Positions 10,501 to 21,508 of a stretch of DNA of 64,000 bases are shown here, piece after piece. The position numbers and the translations under genes were made by a program. Each line of letters begins with the position of its first letter. Positions within the stretch are counted from its first letter, which is position 1. The notes under the pieces were generated by a model. That model was not told the origin of the DNA and ran no database searches. It saw nothing but the letters and a program-made list of their open reading frames with translations. This DNA is from Alisma plantago-aquatica (lineage: Eukaryota > Streptophyta > Magnoliopsida > Alismatales > Alismataceae): the NCBI GenBank assembly GCA_963693085.1, contig OY856409.1, positions 1,617,103,711 to 1,617,167,710 on the forward strand, in the 5' to 3' direction.

Positions 10501-11223
10501 TAATATATGAGTTTGACATAGGTGGTAGAATAACACTATAATTTTATGACGATTTACCGTAGTTTGTAGCCGGCAATATCTATAGGATATTGGGCAATCG
10601 ATTTTTCTGTTTATCATATTTGTAGTTGGATCAAAGCATATCTTATTTTAATTAAGTGGTCCTAAGTGGTCGATTAAGTGGGTCGTACAAAACAGGATAA
10701 AGCGGGTTGAAATGGAACAAAGCGCCACTTAACAACAAAAAAGGCTTTACCAGCTGCTTCAGCTATGATTCTTCAGGTTCATGGTCCAGAACGCTTAAGT
10801 GGCTTAAGCGTCTGCTTATAAATTGTCCCCCAAATGCATGCATGTGATACTTCTGAGTTCACAATTAAATCTTAGCTCAGACCTGGATGGGATCATCAAT
10901 CATGCCACCGCTTGTGCACGTAATATTTGCAGTATCTTACTGCTCTACGATGGTGAAAAACAACATAAATTTATCATTTTTTTATTACTTGAAAGGTTTA
11001 TACACAAATCACCCTTCTTTATGCAAGAACTGTCCAGGTAGTTTTTACGTCATTGACAGATGAATAGAAGCAACAGAAGCCTAATTGCTTTTGTTTTGAC
11101 CCAATGTCTCTTTCTTTTTCATGTCAAAGTGATAGTGTTGTTTCTGTAGATGGAAGGTGCACGTCTTTAATTTTATCATACACTTTTTATTCATATATAC
11201 TTTTTCTGTATGTTGCCTGGCAG
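10501..11223. other. Intron-like or intergenic stretch upstream of the TBL exon
   Basis: No exon carrying the conserved TBL N-terminal domain was found here. The last 60 bases are T-rich and end in ttgcctggcag, a good 3' splice site feeding the exon at 11224. An exact 9-bp inverted repeat, acgcttaag and cttaagcgt, lies at 10790-10810 amid related cttaagtgg words (10650-10811). These may be the edge of an unrecognised small transposon. Confidence 0.5.
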
Positions 11224-12532
11224 GTTTAATGCGTCAGATTTTCTTGAAAGGATCAGAGGTAAAAGGTTTATGCTTGTTGGGGACTCCATGAATAGGAATC
11301 AGTTTGAATCGATCCTGTGTCTTCTCCGTGAAGCACTACCAGATAAGAGCAAGATGTTTGAGACGAGAGGCTATAAGATTACAAAAGGGAGAGGTTATTT
11401 CATTTTCAAGTTTGTGGTATGCCAAAAGTTCACCCTAGTTTGCTTCTGAATAATTATGCTTTGACATCCTAATATCCAGACTACTGGCATATGTTGCAAG
11501 ATCAAATTCTTCAATGTAACACTTTAACCTCTGATCGTTTGACTATACATGGAATAGTAAAAGAACATCGCTTCCTTATCCTTGAATTTAATATCCAATG
11601 TGCAGAATTGCAGTCTAATTGTGTTACAGAACAGGAATTGTCTTATCTCGATTCAAAATTTTATCTCAGGATTATGACTGCACTGTGGAGTTCTGCCGTT
11701 CCCATTATCTTGTCAGGGAAGGAACTCGACTCAATGGGCAGGGGAAAACCAGACACACACTTTCCATAGATCGAATAGACAAGACGTCCTCACGGTGGAA
11801 ACGGGCTGACATACTGGTCTTCAATACTGGACATTGGTGGTCGCATCGGTGGGCTTCCAAGGGGTAGGTGCCCATTCCTGCTCATACTTCTATTATACCA
11901 TTTAGAAACACAGAAAATCTAAACCGTTTAAGTTGGAAAACAACAGTAAGGATTTCTTTCAAGAAGGAAATACAGTCTATCCAAAGCTTGACACCATGGA
12001 AGCCTACAAGAGGTCAATAAAAACGTGGAGCACATGGATCGACAACAACTTAAAACCACACAAGCATACAGTTTTCTTCCGGGGATACTCCAATGCACAT
12101 TTCAGGTGAGCTCAACATTCAGCTGAAATCTCATCGTAGTGCCGTCTAAATAACTGGTTCAGTATTACCAAAAAACCACAACCCTGTTATGTTCGTCCTT
12201 TTGTTTTCTACCCTAGAGGCGGCGATTGGGACTCTGGAGGGACATGCCACAAGGAGACAGAGCCAGCATTTAAAGGCTCGATTTTTAACAATTACCCCTG
12301 GAAAATGAAGGTTGCTGAGGAGATCATCAGGGATATGAAGTTCCCCGCTATCCTTCTGAACATCACACACCTGACCAATTTCCGCAAAGACGGGCACCCG
12401 TCCATATATGGTGATGTACGTAGAGAAGGGGAACATGTTTCTGCAAGGAAACAGGACTGCAGCCACTGGTGCCTGCCGGGTGTTCCTGATGCTTGGAATG
12501 AGTTAATATATGCAAATCTCGTGTTGAAATAG
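11224..12532 (+). CDS. Trichome birefringence-like (TBL/DUF231) acetyltransferase, first exon missing
   Basis: Four exons join in frame: 11224-11416, 11670-11863, 11947-12105 and 12217-12532 (stop TAG). All three introns are GT-AG (253, 83 and 111 bp). They encode 286 residues of the PC-esterase domain: GDSMNRNQ (nucleophile Ser at 11285-11287) near the start, then ITKGRGYF, VEFCRSHYLVREG, ADILVFNTGHWWSH, VFFRGYSNAHF, and the C-terminal DCSHWCLPGVPDAWNE with the DxxH motif at 12455-12466. Plant TBL proteins are Golgi membrane proteins that O-acetylate wall polysaccharides. Family members are usually 400-500 residues; the membrane anchor and cysteine-rich TBL domain, normally on exon 1, are absent. 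The exon at 11224 opens with a good acceptor and a split codon, so exon 1 may lie left of the window across a transposon-filled intron, or be lost. From memory it most resembles the TBL8-11 group. The usual NRNQW is NRNQF here. Confidence 0.87.
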
Positions 12533-13422
12533 ACAGCGGTGAAGAGTAATGGCCATACATCTTTGCATTAAATACTATGTTGGTAAGTTTCTGATCCTCA
12601 ATCTGGTTGCAGAGATGATTTTTAGTTTGCCAGCTGTTCTCTTCAACTCTTGGTTTTCTCATTGTCGCGTGGCGCATACAGCTGTGTTTGCCATGCAGGA
12701 TATTGATTGACTTGATGAGGCTAGGACTAATTTTCGTGGTTGATGCTATATATGGTGCCGTCAAACGTTCCTTTTGAGCACCTGAGCGGTAGCACGACTA
12801 ATACTACATCCCTGTCAGCAAATTGCCTTCATTTCGAAGTCCCAAGCATGCAAAATATGTTTGGAATCATCAATTATTGGAGTTCATCCTTAATGATTCG
12901 ACGAATGAGATCATGCTCTTCCAGGCGTGACAGATATACTCAATTCCTAGTCCAGGGAAAGAAGTGAAATCAACATTGACAGAGTATATGACAGCATAGT
13001 CAGAGCAGGTTTCCTGGGTAAGACTTTGACGGAATATTTAGTATACGGCTGCTGTTTCTCTCACCTTCCTGCAGGCTTCACTGTGTTGTATCCTAGCCTT
13101 CTCCATCGTGACGACAAGTTTTCTCCCCAACTATGTTAGCAATTCAGAGCTGGTTGTTTACTTGTTTGGGTTGTACCTAGAACAAATTGCTCGTCTTCAT
13201 TTGTTACCCGTCCTAGGCCCTATTTAGTCAAGGGCGGCTGAACATATATATACGGATTTGGAAACCAATTTATATTATGGAGTTAGACTCGAAACTGCAT
13301 TTGCTTTTGTTTCCCTCCACATGCAAACACAATTCCATACATTTTGTTTGCGGTTCATACTGCGCCGGGTTGCATATTTGGTTGGCACCCAAAGCCAACC
13401 ACTTCACACGAAATTGACACTC
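12533..13422. other. 3' flank of the TBL gene
   Basis: The first few hundred bases after the stop probably include the 3' UTR. No coding signal, RNA gene or transposon end is recognisable. Base composition is less AT-rich than in the transposon regions to the right. Confidence 0.5.
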
Positions 13423-13439
13423 AAGCTAATTTTCTACTG

Positions 13440-13489
13440 AGATATGATGACAAAAGTTGGTCCGTGACAAAAAAAAAAAAAAAAAAAAG
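13440..13489 (+). mobile_element. Tiny poly(A) retroposon with 17-bp TSDs
   Basis: A 29-bp body (agatatgatgacaaaagttg then gtccgtgac) plus a run of 20 A and one G is flanked by perfect 17-bp direct repeats, aagctaattttctactg, at 13423-13439 and 13490-13506. This is the signature of LINE-machinery retroposition of a severely 5'-truncated RNA. The source transcript is not identifiable from 29 bp. Confidence 0.88.
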
Positions 13490-13506
13490 AAGCTAATTTT
13501 CTACTG

Positions 13507-13840
13507 CATCTGGGAAAAATGGAACACGAGAAAAATATATTATTTCCTTCAGCATGGACTTTTAAATCTTATGATGCGTGGCCAACAAGCCTAATGATAT
13601 TGAGGTGGTGATATAATAGTAATAAATATTAGTTATGCAAACCTGGTTCGTGCGCAGGTATACGCGTGGCCTGACGTATTCGACATTGCTCTCACATCGA
13701 TCCAGTTGGTGGCGACGACTGTAGTGGTGCTGGGCCACAGGGCCAGGCTATGCCACATGAAATAGGCGTAGGTATATCTGTAAATTAGGTCTCTGTCAAC
13801 CTAGGAAAATCGAAAGCAATCATCCACTAAGTGTATGATC
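13507..13840. other. Intergenic, nothing recognisable
   Basis: No coding or repeat feature is evident. The 5' edge of the following LINE fragment may fall in this stretch. Confidence 0.4.
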
Positions 13841-15095
13841 AACACAATGGCTGGAACATGGGGTTTCTCCTTACACACTGTACTGACGAGGGTATTAGGA
13901 TGATTTACGTCTCTAATCATCTAGATTCTTCGGTCTGGGAACCCAGCGCGAGTGGAGTCTTCTAGCGAAATCTATTCTCCAACTCAACACGAGTCAACAT
14001 GGCCATTCCACAAGTGGGTCTGATCCTCACGTCTGCCTCATAAAGTGGCAGTCAACACCTGAAAGACTTTGCACGATGCTCCCTCCCGGTGGACAGCAGG
14101 TTCAGGGGACTGCCACATTCACATCATCTCACAGTGTGAATGTTGCGTGGACAACGACATGGAGGATTTGGACCACCTGATGTTTGAAGTTGAGACAACC
14201 TCTTATCTCTGGGCTTCAATGGAGAGTTTATTTGGTTCCTTTGTAAGAGTAGGCATGCTAGCAGATACGATGGAGGATCTTTCAATCAAGCAAACATCTG
14301 GAACAGTGCACTGCATCTCTTAAACCATATGACGGCCAAGACGATGTCGTATGAAATGGGCGCCCCAGAGATCATTGTATCCAATTGGGTAGCTCAAGGT
14401 CTCTCACTCCCACGTCTTTACAACTACATTAGCAAAATAGTTGAGTGGAGAAGACCGACAGCAGGGAGTGTCAAGCTCAACATCGATGCGAAAAGGTGGA
14501 AAAACAAGGGAAGCAAAACATGTGAGGTAGCTATGGGTATGATTTTAAGAGATGAAAGCAGAGACATTATTTGGGGGTTTACTGGACCAAGCATGGCCAA
14601 ATCAAAGCAAGAAGGCTACCTAGAAGGGTTTATTGGTGCGCTCAACCTCTGCCAAGCCTTCAACCTTCGAGTGGACTTCATAGAGACACATTTCAAACGA
14701 GCGGTGGACCTGGTTAAAGGTGCTTTTGACAGTCATTGGCGCAATAGGAAGAGGATCTCCCGGATCAAAAGCCTTCTACACAGCAACATCTCAGTAGAGT
14801 TTACCGAGTCGGAAGCCAATCAGGTGGCTTTGGAGCTTGCCCGGAGGAGGCCTCCTGTAGGTTTATATCTTTCATACGCTTGCAGCTATGCCTCCTCCCA
14901 TACAGACAAATTACCAATCCGACATACAGGGAGTCATCATTACGGAATGTGTACATGATACTAGCTTTTGGTTTTTTGGGAGTTTTTTTTTCATTTGTGA
15001 AAGAGGGATACAGTGTAAGCAGATAGGCCTGCCTTCTTTTTTGTCCCCATTCGAGGGAGATGGGATCAATAATATTGCTCCCTCTTAATTTTAAA
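13841..15095 (+). mobile_element. 5'-truncated plant LINE (3' end)
   Basis: Only the end of ORF2 is present: a zinc-knuckle domain of the zf-RVT type, with CECC at 14134-14145 followed by DLDHLMFE, then an RNase H domain and about 150 bp of 3' UTR ending in a short A-rich run (ttttaaaaaaaag at 15090-15102). Endonuclease and RT are missing, as expected from incomplete target-primed reverse transcription. No target duplication was found by eye, so the left edge is uncertain. Confidence 0.75.
14329..14958 (+). pseudogene. LINE-type RNase H domain (RVT_3)
   Basis: The open frame includes WRRPTAGSVKLNIDA, MGMILRDESRDIIWGF and the terminal ESEANQVALELARR passage, which define the RNase H-like domain at the C-terminus of plant LINE ORF2. 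It would degrade the RNA strand during retrotransposition. The expected G-G-A run after NIDA is degenerate (KRWKNKGSK). It is cut off from any RT, so it is a relic despite being open for 209 codons. Confidence 0.85.
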
Positions 15096-15350
15096 AAAAA
15101 GCTTGACTATTTTGTAAACGATGTAGATGGCCAGTAAGTCGTCTGACTATTTTGAAGGAGATAAAAGAAAACTCGATCTATCAGATTAGTTGAATGGGCT
15201 AGGGAGAAGGGTGTTGGGCAAAATCTTTGCCGTCTGAGGTGGGGGATGGAAGAAAAATACAGGAAAAAACTAAAATGGCATAGTCTAACTAGAATTTGTA
15301 ACTGATTAGCATTGAACAAATCTTATTTCCTCAAATAGCCCACTTTTACT

Positions 15351-15513
15351 AGAAAGCGCCAAACTTATTGGCGTTTACATTGCAACAGAATTGAAAGCAC
15401 CAAATGTTTCAGTGGTTTAGACTGAAGTGCCAAGAGTCCTGGCATTTAAGATTGAAAGCGTAAAAGTCATGGCCTTTAGCCAGAAAGTGCCAGTAGTTTT
15501 GGCGCTTTTACAT
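15351..15513. repeat. Tandem palindromic repeat, aaagcgccaa...ttggcgttt
   Basis: About five degenerate units of roughly 30-38 bp each contain an inverted pair, gcgccaa and ttggcgt, around a 5-6 bp spacer: agcgccaaacttattggcgt at 15354, then weaker units at about 15395, 15426, 15457 and 15487, ending ttttggcgctttt. The same word family recurs at 18893-19146, on the other side of the plant mobile domain remnant. Confidence 0.8.
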
Positions 15514-15639
15514 GATATAAGACTCAATTTCAAAGTCTGTCCGCAACATGCCATGACGTCCCTTTTGTGCGCATCACCGCAGCGGTGGTAGTTGGCTTTC
15601 AAAACAGTGGTTGGGTATACATATACAACCCCATAACTC

Positions 15640-16135
15640 TTTTCTTCATTACGATTTTTCTCATCATTTGCAGGTATGCTCTGACCCTTCTTCCTCTGGT
15701 TTCATCTTTCTCTTCAATCTCGTCTGCTATTCTATTTTCAGGTGATTTACTTACTTTTCTTTCTCCGCTTTTCTCCTGGATGTTGCCGTTCTCTTTTCTC
15801 TCTCGTTCTTCTTTATTTCTTCCCCCGCTCTTCTTTTCTTCCTCAATTTTTTTTTCTTTTTTCTTTCTTCCCTCTTCTACTTCTCTTCTTATGTTGTTCT
15901 TCTTTTCTTTCTTCGATGCACTTTTCTTCTTGTACCTTTTCCTACTCAGTCTGGCAATCCTCCTGCCCTCGCAACCACGCTATTGCTTTTTTTTTTTCTT
16001 GGTGTGAGGTTTCTCTCATTTCTTCTTTTTTAGTCTGCTGTTTTGCTTTCCTTCATATACTCTTCTTTTTTACTTCTTGACTGTTTCATCTTGTTCTTCT
16101 TTTCTTCGTTTCCTTTCTTCTTCGTTCCTTCCTCC
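15640..16135 (+). repeat. Pyrimidine-rich tract
   Basis: Almost 500 bp of the plus strand is C/T-rich (tttctttcttc, ttccctcttctac and similar) without a fixed period. The long frames through it give low-complexity Phe/Ser/Leu peptides and are not genes. It may be leader sequence of the element carrying the plant mobile domain remnant. Confidence 0.7.
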
Positions 16136-16201
16136 TTTGATGCTGGATCAAGATCAAGATCACAAGTGGTTGCAAGATGCTCCATTAGGATACATGTTTT
16201 T

Positions 16202-16203
<2 letters not shown>

Positions 16204-16265
<62 letters not shown>
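16204..16265. repeat. (AT)n microsatellite
   Basis: About 31 uninterrupted AT units directly abut the left end of the first MITE-B copy. Confidence 0.98.
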
Positions 16266-17207
<942 letters not shown>

Positions 17208-17399
17208 TTATATATATATATTCTTTTATAGTTTTTGTGTCATAATTAATTTTTTTGAATACGATAATATATGGAACCATCTCATTGAGTGTGTACGTGT
17301 TCCAAAAAGAGACTGTAAGGTTCTACCTTAACACGTTTGATATAAAAAAGTCAAGTCAAGTGAGAATTTATATTTTATCTAATGTTATATTTTGGTATT

Positions 17400-18363
17400 A
17401 GTGTTTTTTTAATAATGATAGTGTAAAATTACAGTTAATGTGGACACCGTATAGTGAAGACTTGTTGGCAACTTTGCTAGAAATATGCCACGAAGGAAGA
17501 AAAATTTCAATGACACATGTTCTTATTATATTGTTCACAATAATGGAATGAGGGGTTCCCGATAGAGTATTAAAAAAATTGGTGATCATTAAACTCAACC
17601 CCGAGCTTTTACAGATTATCAAAGAATCGATGGTAGAGGTCGAAACACTACTGACTGGATGAACCAATACAATACATAGCTCAACATATGGAATGACATA
17701 CAAAATCATATAGTTCACCGTCCAGGTCCCTCAGCTACGCCACAAGTACCTAATTGGTACAATCATGAGTATCACATCCAACAAACAATTGAGCCGTAGA
17801 GTCTTTACTATCCTCGAGGTTATGTAGAGCGAGAATGTGTAAGCAATGTCTATATACTTATAGATAATTAATGATACGAGTTTGTATATGAAAATAAGAT
17901 AAATTGAAAATATTTTTCTCTCAAGTCCAAAGTCATATGGATATTGGATACACTAACAAACGAGACACCTATTGAGGATTGGATGAGAGCATGTGACAAC
18001 ATATACAATGTGCAGAACACATAGCTTCAATAAATACCGAGTGACTTGCAACTAAATTTGAGTTTATCGCATCCCGTGATGACTTCAATTGGTGTTTCAC
18101 CTCTTCCATCCTCCATGGAAGCACGACAAACAACACCATGCCACCCTATGGAAGGACACTCTACACCAGTAGAGCACTTAGCTATAATGGGACAAACCAC
18201 ACCACTAAGGCACTACACACCAGCATGGCACTTGACATCACCAGGACAATTCACAATAGCTGGACACTCTAGGGAATGTTCACCCTCCTCATTTTCTGGA
18301 ATGTTTTACTCTTATCCTTCATCATCATCAGACCATTTTGGAGTTCCTTCCATCTTAGCTTAA
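17400..18363 (+). pseudogene. Plant mobile domain (PMD, aminotransferase-like) remnant
   Basis: Frames from about 17437 give WTPYSEDLLATLLEICHEG, then ILFTIMEWGVPDRVLKKL, which matches the end of the plant mobile domain found in MAIN/MAIL-type proteins and often carried by transposable elements. After a diverged stretch, a frame from 18046 encodes a Thr/Pro/His-rich tail with imperfect repeats (TTPLRHYTPAWH, GQFTIAGH), ending TAA at 18361. Stops and frame changes break the domain. No transposase or other gene is seen with it. In context it looks like a transposon-carried copy rather than a host gene. Confidence 0.68.
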
Positions 18364-18892
18364 ACTCACCTAGGTTTTAGCTAGTACCAACATGGGACTT
18401 TCTCTTCATTTCCAGGATCATCTAGTTCTTCATTTTTGGGATCACCTCCATTGCTGATGACTATGCCCTTCACTTAGCCTTGCACACCACCACTCCCTCC
18501 TAGTAGGTCTATACATGTGGCTCAACATACATAATGCTTGAGTTCAATTGATGCTTTCTCAGACTTAGAGCATTCAGGTCCACAAACCTGAGGCAGAGGA
18601 GTAAATGACGTCACATTTGTATTAGTTTTTCTAACACTTTACTTATAAAAGAACTTAATCTAATTAACTATTTTCCCTTATTTATTTGCAGGGTTGATCA
18701 TATCAAATGTCATCTTTTGTGTTTCTGTTAAATACTTAATAACTGCAGATAGTGTAGCTGAATGTACTTTCCTTTACAAACTGTGGCAAATTTAATCGTG
18801 CATCGTTTCTTTATATGAGATTCGACTAATACTTGTATGTATTTTTATATAATATTTATTGTTTTCCTTGAGGCTTGATTGAACAACTATTC

Positions 18893-19146
18893 ATAAAACG
18901 CCAAATTAGTTGGCGTATATGTTTTAGGTAGTCGACAAAACGGTAACAAGGTTGGCGTCTTTACTTATATCTATTAGTTATTTATTGTTTCGAGTGGAAA
19001 ATGCGAAGGAGAATGGTGCTTCCAATCCCGTTTCATTTAAAACGCCAAAAACAATAGTTCTGTGTTTCTTCAGTTAAAACACCAATATGTTTGGCGCATT
19101 CAGTGTTTCTTCAATTAAAATGTCTATATATTTGGCGTTTTTGACT
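18893..19146. repeat. Second cluster of the aaacgccaa...ttggcgttt repeat
   Basis: Units aaaacgccaaattagttggc (18896), acggtaacaaggttggcgtc (18939), aaaacgccaaaaac (19039), aaaacaccaatatgtttggc (19075) and aaaatgtctatatatttggc (19117) belong to the same word family as 15351-15513, with a cttcagttaaaa spacer. The two clusters bracket 3.4 kb that includes the mobile domain remnant. Confidence 0.75.
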
Positions 19147-19486
19147 AAATTGGGTTACATTTGGAAATAAGATTAGTTTATATATATTTTAATTAAACTG
19201 TGTTATTTTAATTCCACCCTTTCCCCCAAAAAATAAAAAATAAAATAAAAAATAAACATCACCTCTCTGTCCGCAAAAAGCATGTCAGATTATGGTGACA
19301 AGTCTTTGTTTACAAAAAAAAAGAGAGTAAGAGGGATACCATAAACAATGATTGGTGCCTCATTGCGTACTTTACCAAACATACACAACACTCTCACATC
19401 ACCTCAATCATTGGAAAAATAATTGTACCTGATTACAGTGGTGTTTCCACAATGATTTTAGTGACCCATGCTAATTTTAGAGAAAT

Positions 19487-19629
19487 GCTACACACACCAG
19501 AAATGTGACCAGAAATGGAACCCTTTTTGGCATTATGTATGCATAACAACAAAATGGCCTCCATTTTATTGTTATGCATACATAATGCCAAAAAAGTCCC
19601 ATTTCTGATCTCTTTTCTGATATGATAGC
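19487..19629. mobile_element. Foldback MITE, near-perfect hairpin
   Basis: The arms at 19487-19557 and 19561-19629 pair over about 70 bases around a 3-base loop (cct). The inner 24 bases, ttggcattatgtatgcataa and neighbours, pair exactly, and mismatches increase outward. No coding content exists. The transcript would form a long hairpin that could feed small-RNA processing. The exact element ends and target duplication are not resolved. Confidence 0.85.
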
Positions 19630-19983
19630 AAACCGACTGATCTTATCTATTATCCAGTCGCACATCACTTGTTAATGTGATATCTTTGTTCTAATCAGTC
19701 AAACACAATGTTCGAAAGAGGGACCGTTACATCCAATTCCTATCCCCCGTAATAAAAGCCGACAAAATGTACCAATCAACTAATGTATATGTACTTTATT
19801 GAATCTCACAGTTATTAGTGGCGTTGGCCCATCTTAAGGGAACTCAGATCCGGTGCTGACACTTCCTTTTCTCATGATGTTCTGACAGTGATACAGACCA
19901 CACATACATAATCTTTTGATACTTTTTGCTTCTACGGTCCAGATCATGTAGGCGTATTGTTGAAACTTCACTTAGGCATTTTT

Positions 19984-20380
19984 TTCTCTCTTTGTTTTTT
20001 CCTTTTTTGCCATATCCTATTTTTGTTGTCCTCTCCCATTCATGTTCCTTTCCTCTCCCTCTTTCCTTTTCTCCACATCTTTGTTCCTTCTCTCACCATT
20101 TCTGTTCATTTTCTCCACCTCTTTGTTCCATCTCCTCCCCTTTCTGTTCGATTTCTCTACCTTTGTTCCTTCTCTCTCTTTTTTCATTCCTTCTCTCCCC
20201 CTTGTTTTTTTCCTCCTTCCTCTTTGTTCCTTTTCTCTTTCTCCTCGTTCCTTTACTCCTTTATATTGTTCCTTTTCTCCCTCTTTCTTTGTTCCTTTTC
20301 TCTCCTCATTTCTTCCTTTATTCCCCATCATTGTTCCTTTACTCTCATTTTTTGTTCCTTTTCTTCCTTTTTTGTCTAGG
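19984..20380 (-). repeat. Purine/pyrimidine minisatellite (ttgttcc... units)
   Basis: About 400 bp of degenerate 20-27-bp units, each carrying tttgttcc followed by a C/T run (ttctctcc and similar), give strong strand asymmetry. On the minus strand it reads as ggaacaaa plus purines and directly follows the tRNA-like block at 20396-20470, so it may be the body or tail of that SINE-like element. The long frames in it are low-complexity artefacts. Confidence 0.8.
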
Positions 20381-20395
20381 CCACGATAAAAAAAA

Positions 20396-20470
20396 TCTCT
20401 AGCTGAGTTTGAACCTAAGACATATCTCTAAGAGTCTAAATACTTTAGCCACAAAGCTACCAATACTTCT
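20396..20470 (-). mobile_element. tRNA-like SINE head (candidate)
   Basis: On the minus strand an A-box-like TAGCTTTGTGG (20449-20459) and a B-box-like GGTTCAAACTC (20405-20415) lie 33 bases apart, the spacing of a pol III tRNA promoter. Cloverleaf stems are weak and no CCA-ready acceptor stem is obvious, so it is not a working tRNA gene. An A-rich run and the purine-rich minisatellite follow on that strand. It fits a tRNA-derived SINE head. Confidence 0.5.
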
Positions 20471-20486
20471 TTAGTTATGAATATGA

Positions 20487-20488
<2 letters not shown>

Positions 20489-20570
<82 letters not shown>
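20489..20570. repeat. (AT)n(GA)n compound microsatellite
   Basis: About 29 AT units (20489-20547) pass into 12 GA units that abut the left end of MITE-A copy 1. The mirror-image (CT)n(AT)n lies at its right end. Confidence 0.97.
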
Positions 20571-20962
20571 TCAAGCTAGAATACACTCGAGTGTACAGAT
20601 CACGCCGTACACCCCAATGGTGTTTGCCTATCTACATCATGTTTTTCCAAAACCTAATCCATTGATCTTCATGGTTACAATAATAATAGGTCACATACAA
20701 AATTTGAACTCATTTGGATGAGTGTAAGTCACTCATCTAAGGACAACAAAATCGACACACAAAACTAATTTGAAATACATGATTTTTGTCTCCTTTAAAT
20801 GCACGGCCTATAAGTGTCCAAATGAGCTAAAATTTATTATATAGTATGTTCTTATGATAATTAAGAAGATCAACAGTTTAGATTTTTCAAAAATTTACTG
20901 CATCTTCAAAAATGACTGAGGTGTATGGTGCCTCCAGTACACTCGAGTGTACACTAGCCTGA
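20571..20962. mobile_element. MITE-A copy 1
   Basis: The 392-bp unit has long terminal inverted repeats built on gtcaggctag and the exact palindrome tacactcgagtgta (left end 20570-20597, right end 20936-20962). The outside is (GA)n on the left and (CT)n on the right. No coding content exists. It is highly similar to copy 3 (21506-22916, less its insertion). Confidence 0.9.

Positions 20963-20997
<35 letters not shown>
20963..20997. repeat. (CT)n(AT)n between MITE-A copies 1 and 2
   Basis: Nine CT units followed by eight AT units join two MITE-A copies with no other sequence between them. Confidence 0.97.
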
Positions 20998-21416
20998 GTC
21001 GGGCCAGAATACACTCAAGTGTACAGATCGCACGAATACACTCAAGTGTGTTTATATATTAAGACTATTTTTTTGTAAAATGTAAACCATTGATCTTGAC
21101 CGCCATACTATAATTAGGCTACATACAAATTTTGAGCCCATTTGGATGAGTGTAAGTCACTCATCTAAGGGCAACAACATCGACGCATAAAACTAATTTG
21201 AAATGCATAATTTTTGCAGTCTTTATAACATGACCTATAAATGTCCAAATGTGCTCAAAATTTGCATATGAACTATTCACAAGATGTTTAAGAAAATCAA
21301 CGGATTCGATTTTTGAAAAAAATATAGCATCATGAAAAACTACTTGAGTGTATTTTGCTCCGAATACACTCGAGTATATTTTGCTCCAAATACACTCGAG
21401 TGTATTCTAGCCTGAC
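20998..21416. mobile_element. MITE-A copy 2 (diverged)
   Basis: The 419-bp unit starts gtcgggccagaatacactca and ends gtgtattctagcctgac. Its right end carries three copies of the tacactcgag word instead of one. The middle shares catttggatgagtgtaagtc and atgtccaaatg-like passages with copies 1 and 3. Confidence 0.87.
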
Positions 21417-21431
21417 ACACACACACACACA

Positions 21432-21505
<74 letters not shown>
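21417..21505. repeat. (AC)n(CT)n(AT)n between MITE-A copies 2 and 3
   Basis: A compound microsatellite of about 8 AC, 7 CT and 29 AT units fills the whole gap between the two copies. Confidence 0.97.

Positions 21506-21508
<3 letters not shown>

Noticed and set aside
11137..11223. gatggaaggtgc at 11151 as the TBL DGRW exon start
   Set aside because: The next codons do not continue the family pattern, and the good acceptor at 11223 shows an intron just before the RFNA-type start.
15567..16080. Phe/Ser-rich open frames in the pyrimidine tract, and the similar ones at 19926-20402
   Set aside because: They are low-complexity translations of C/T-rich DNA without any domain.
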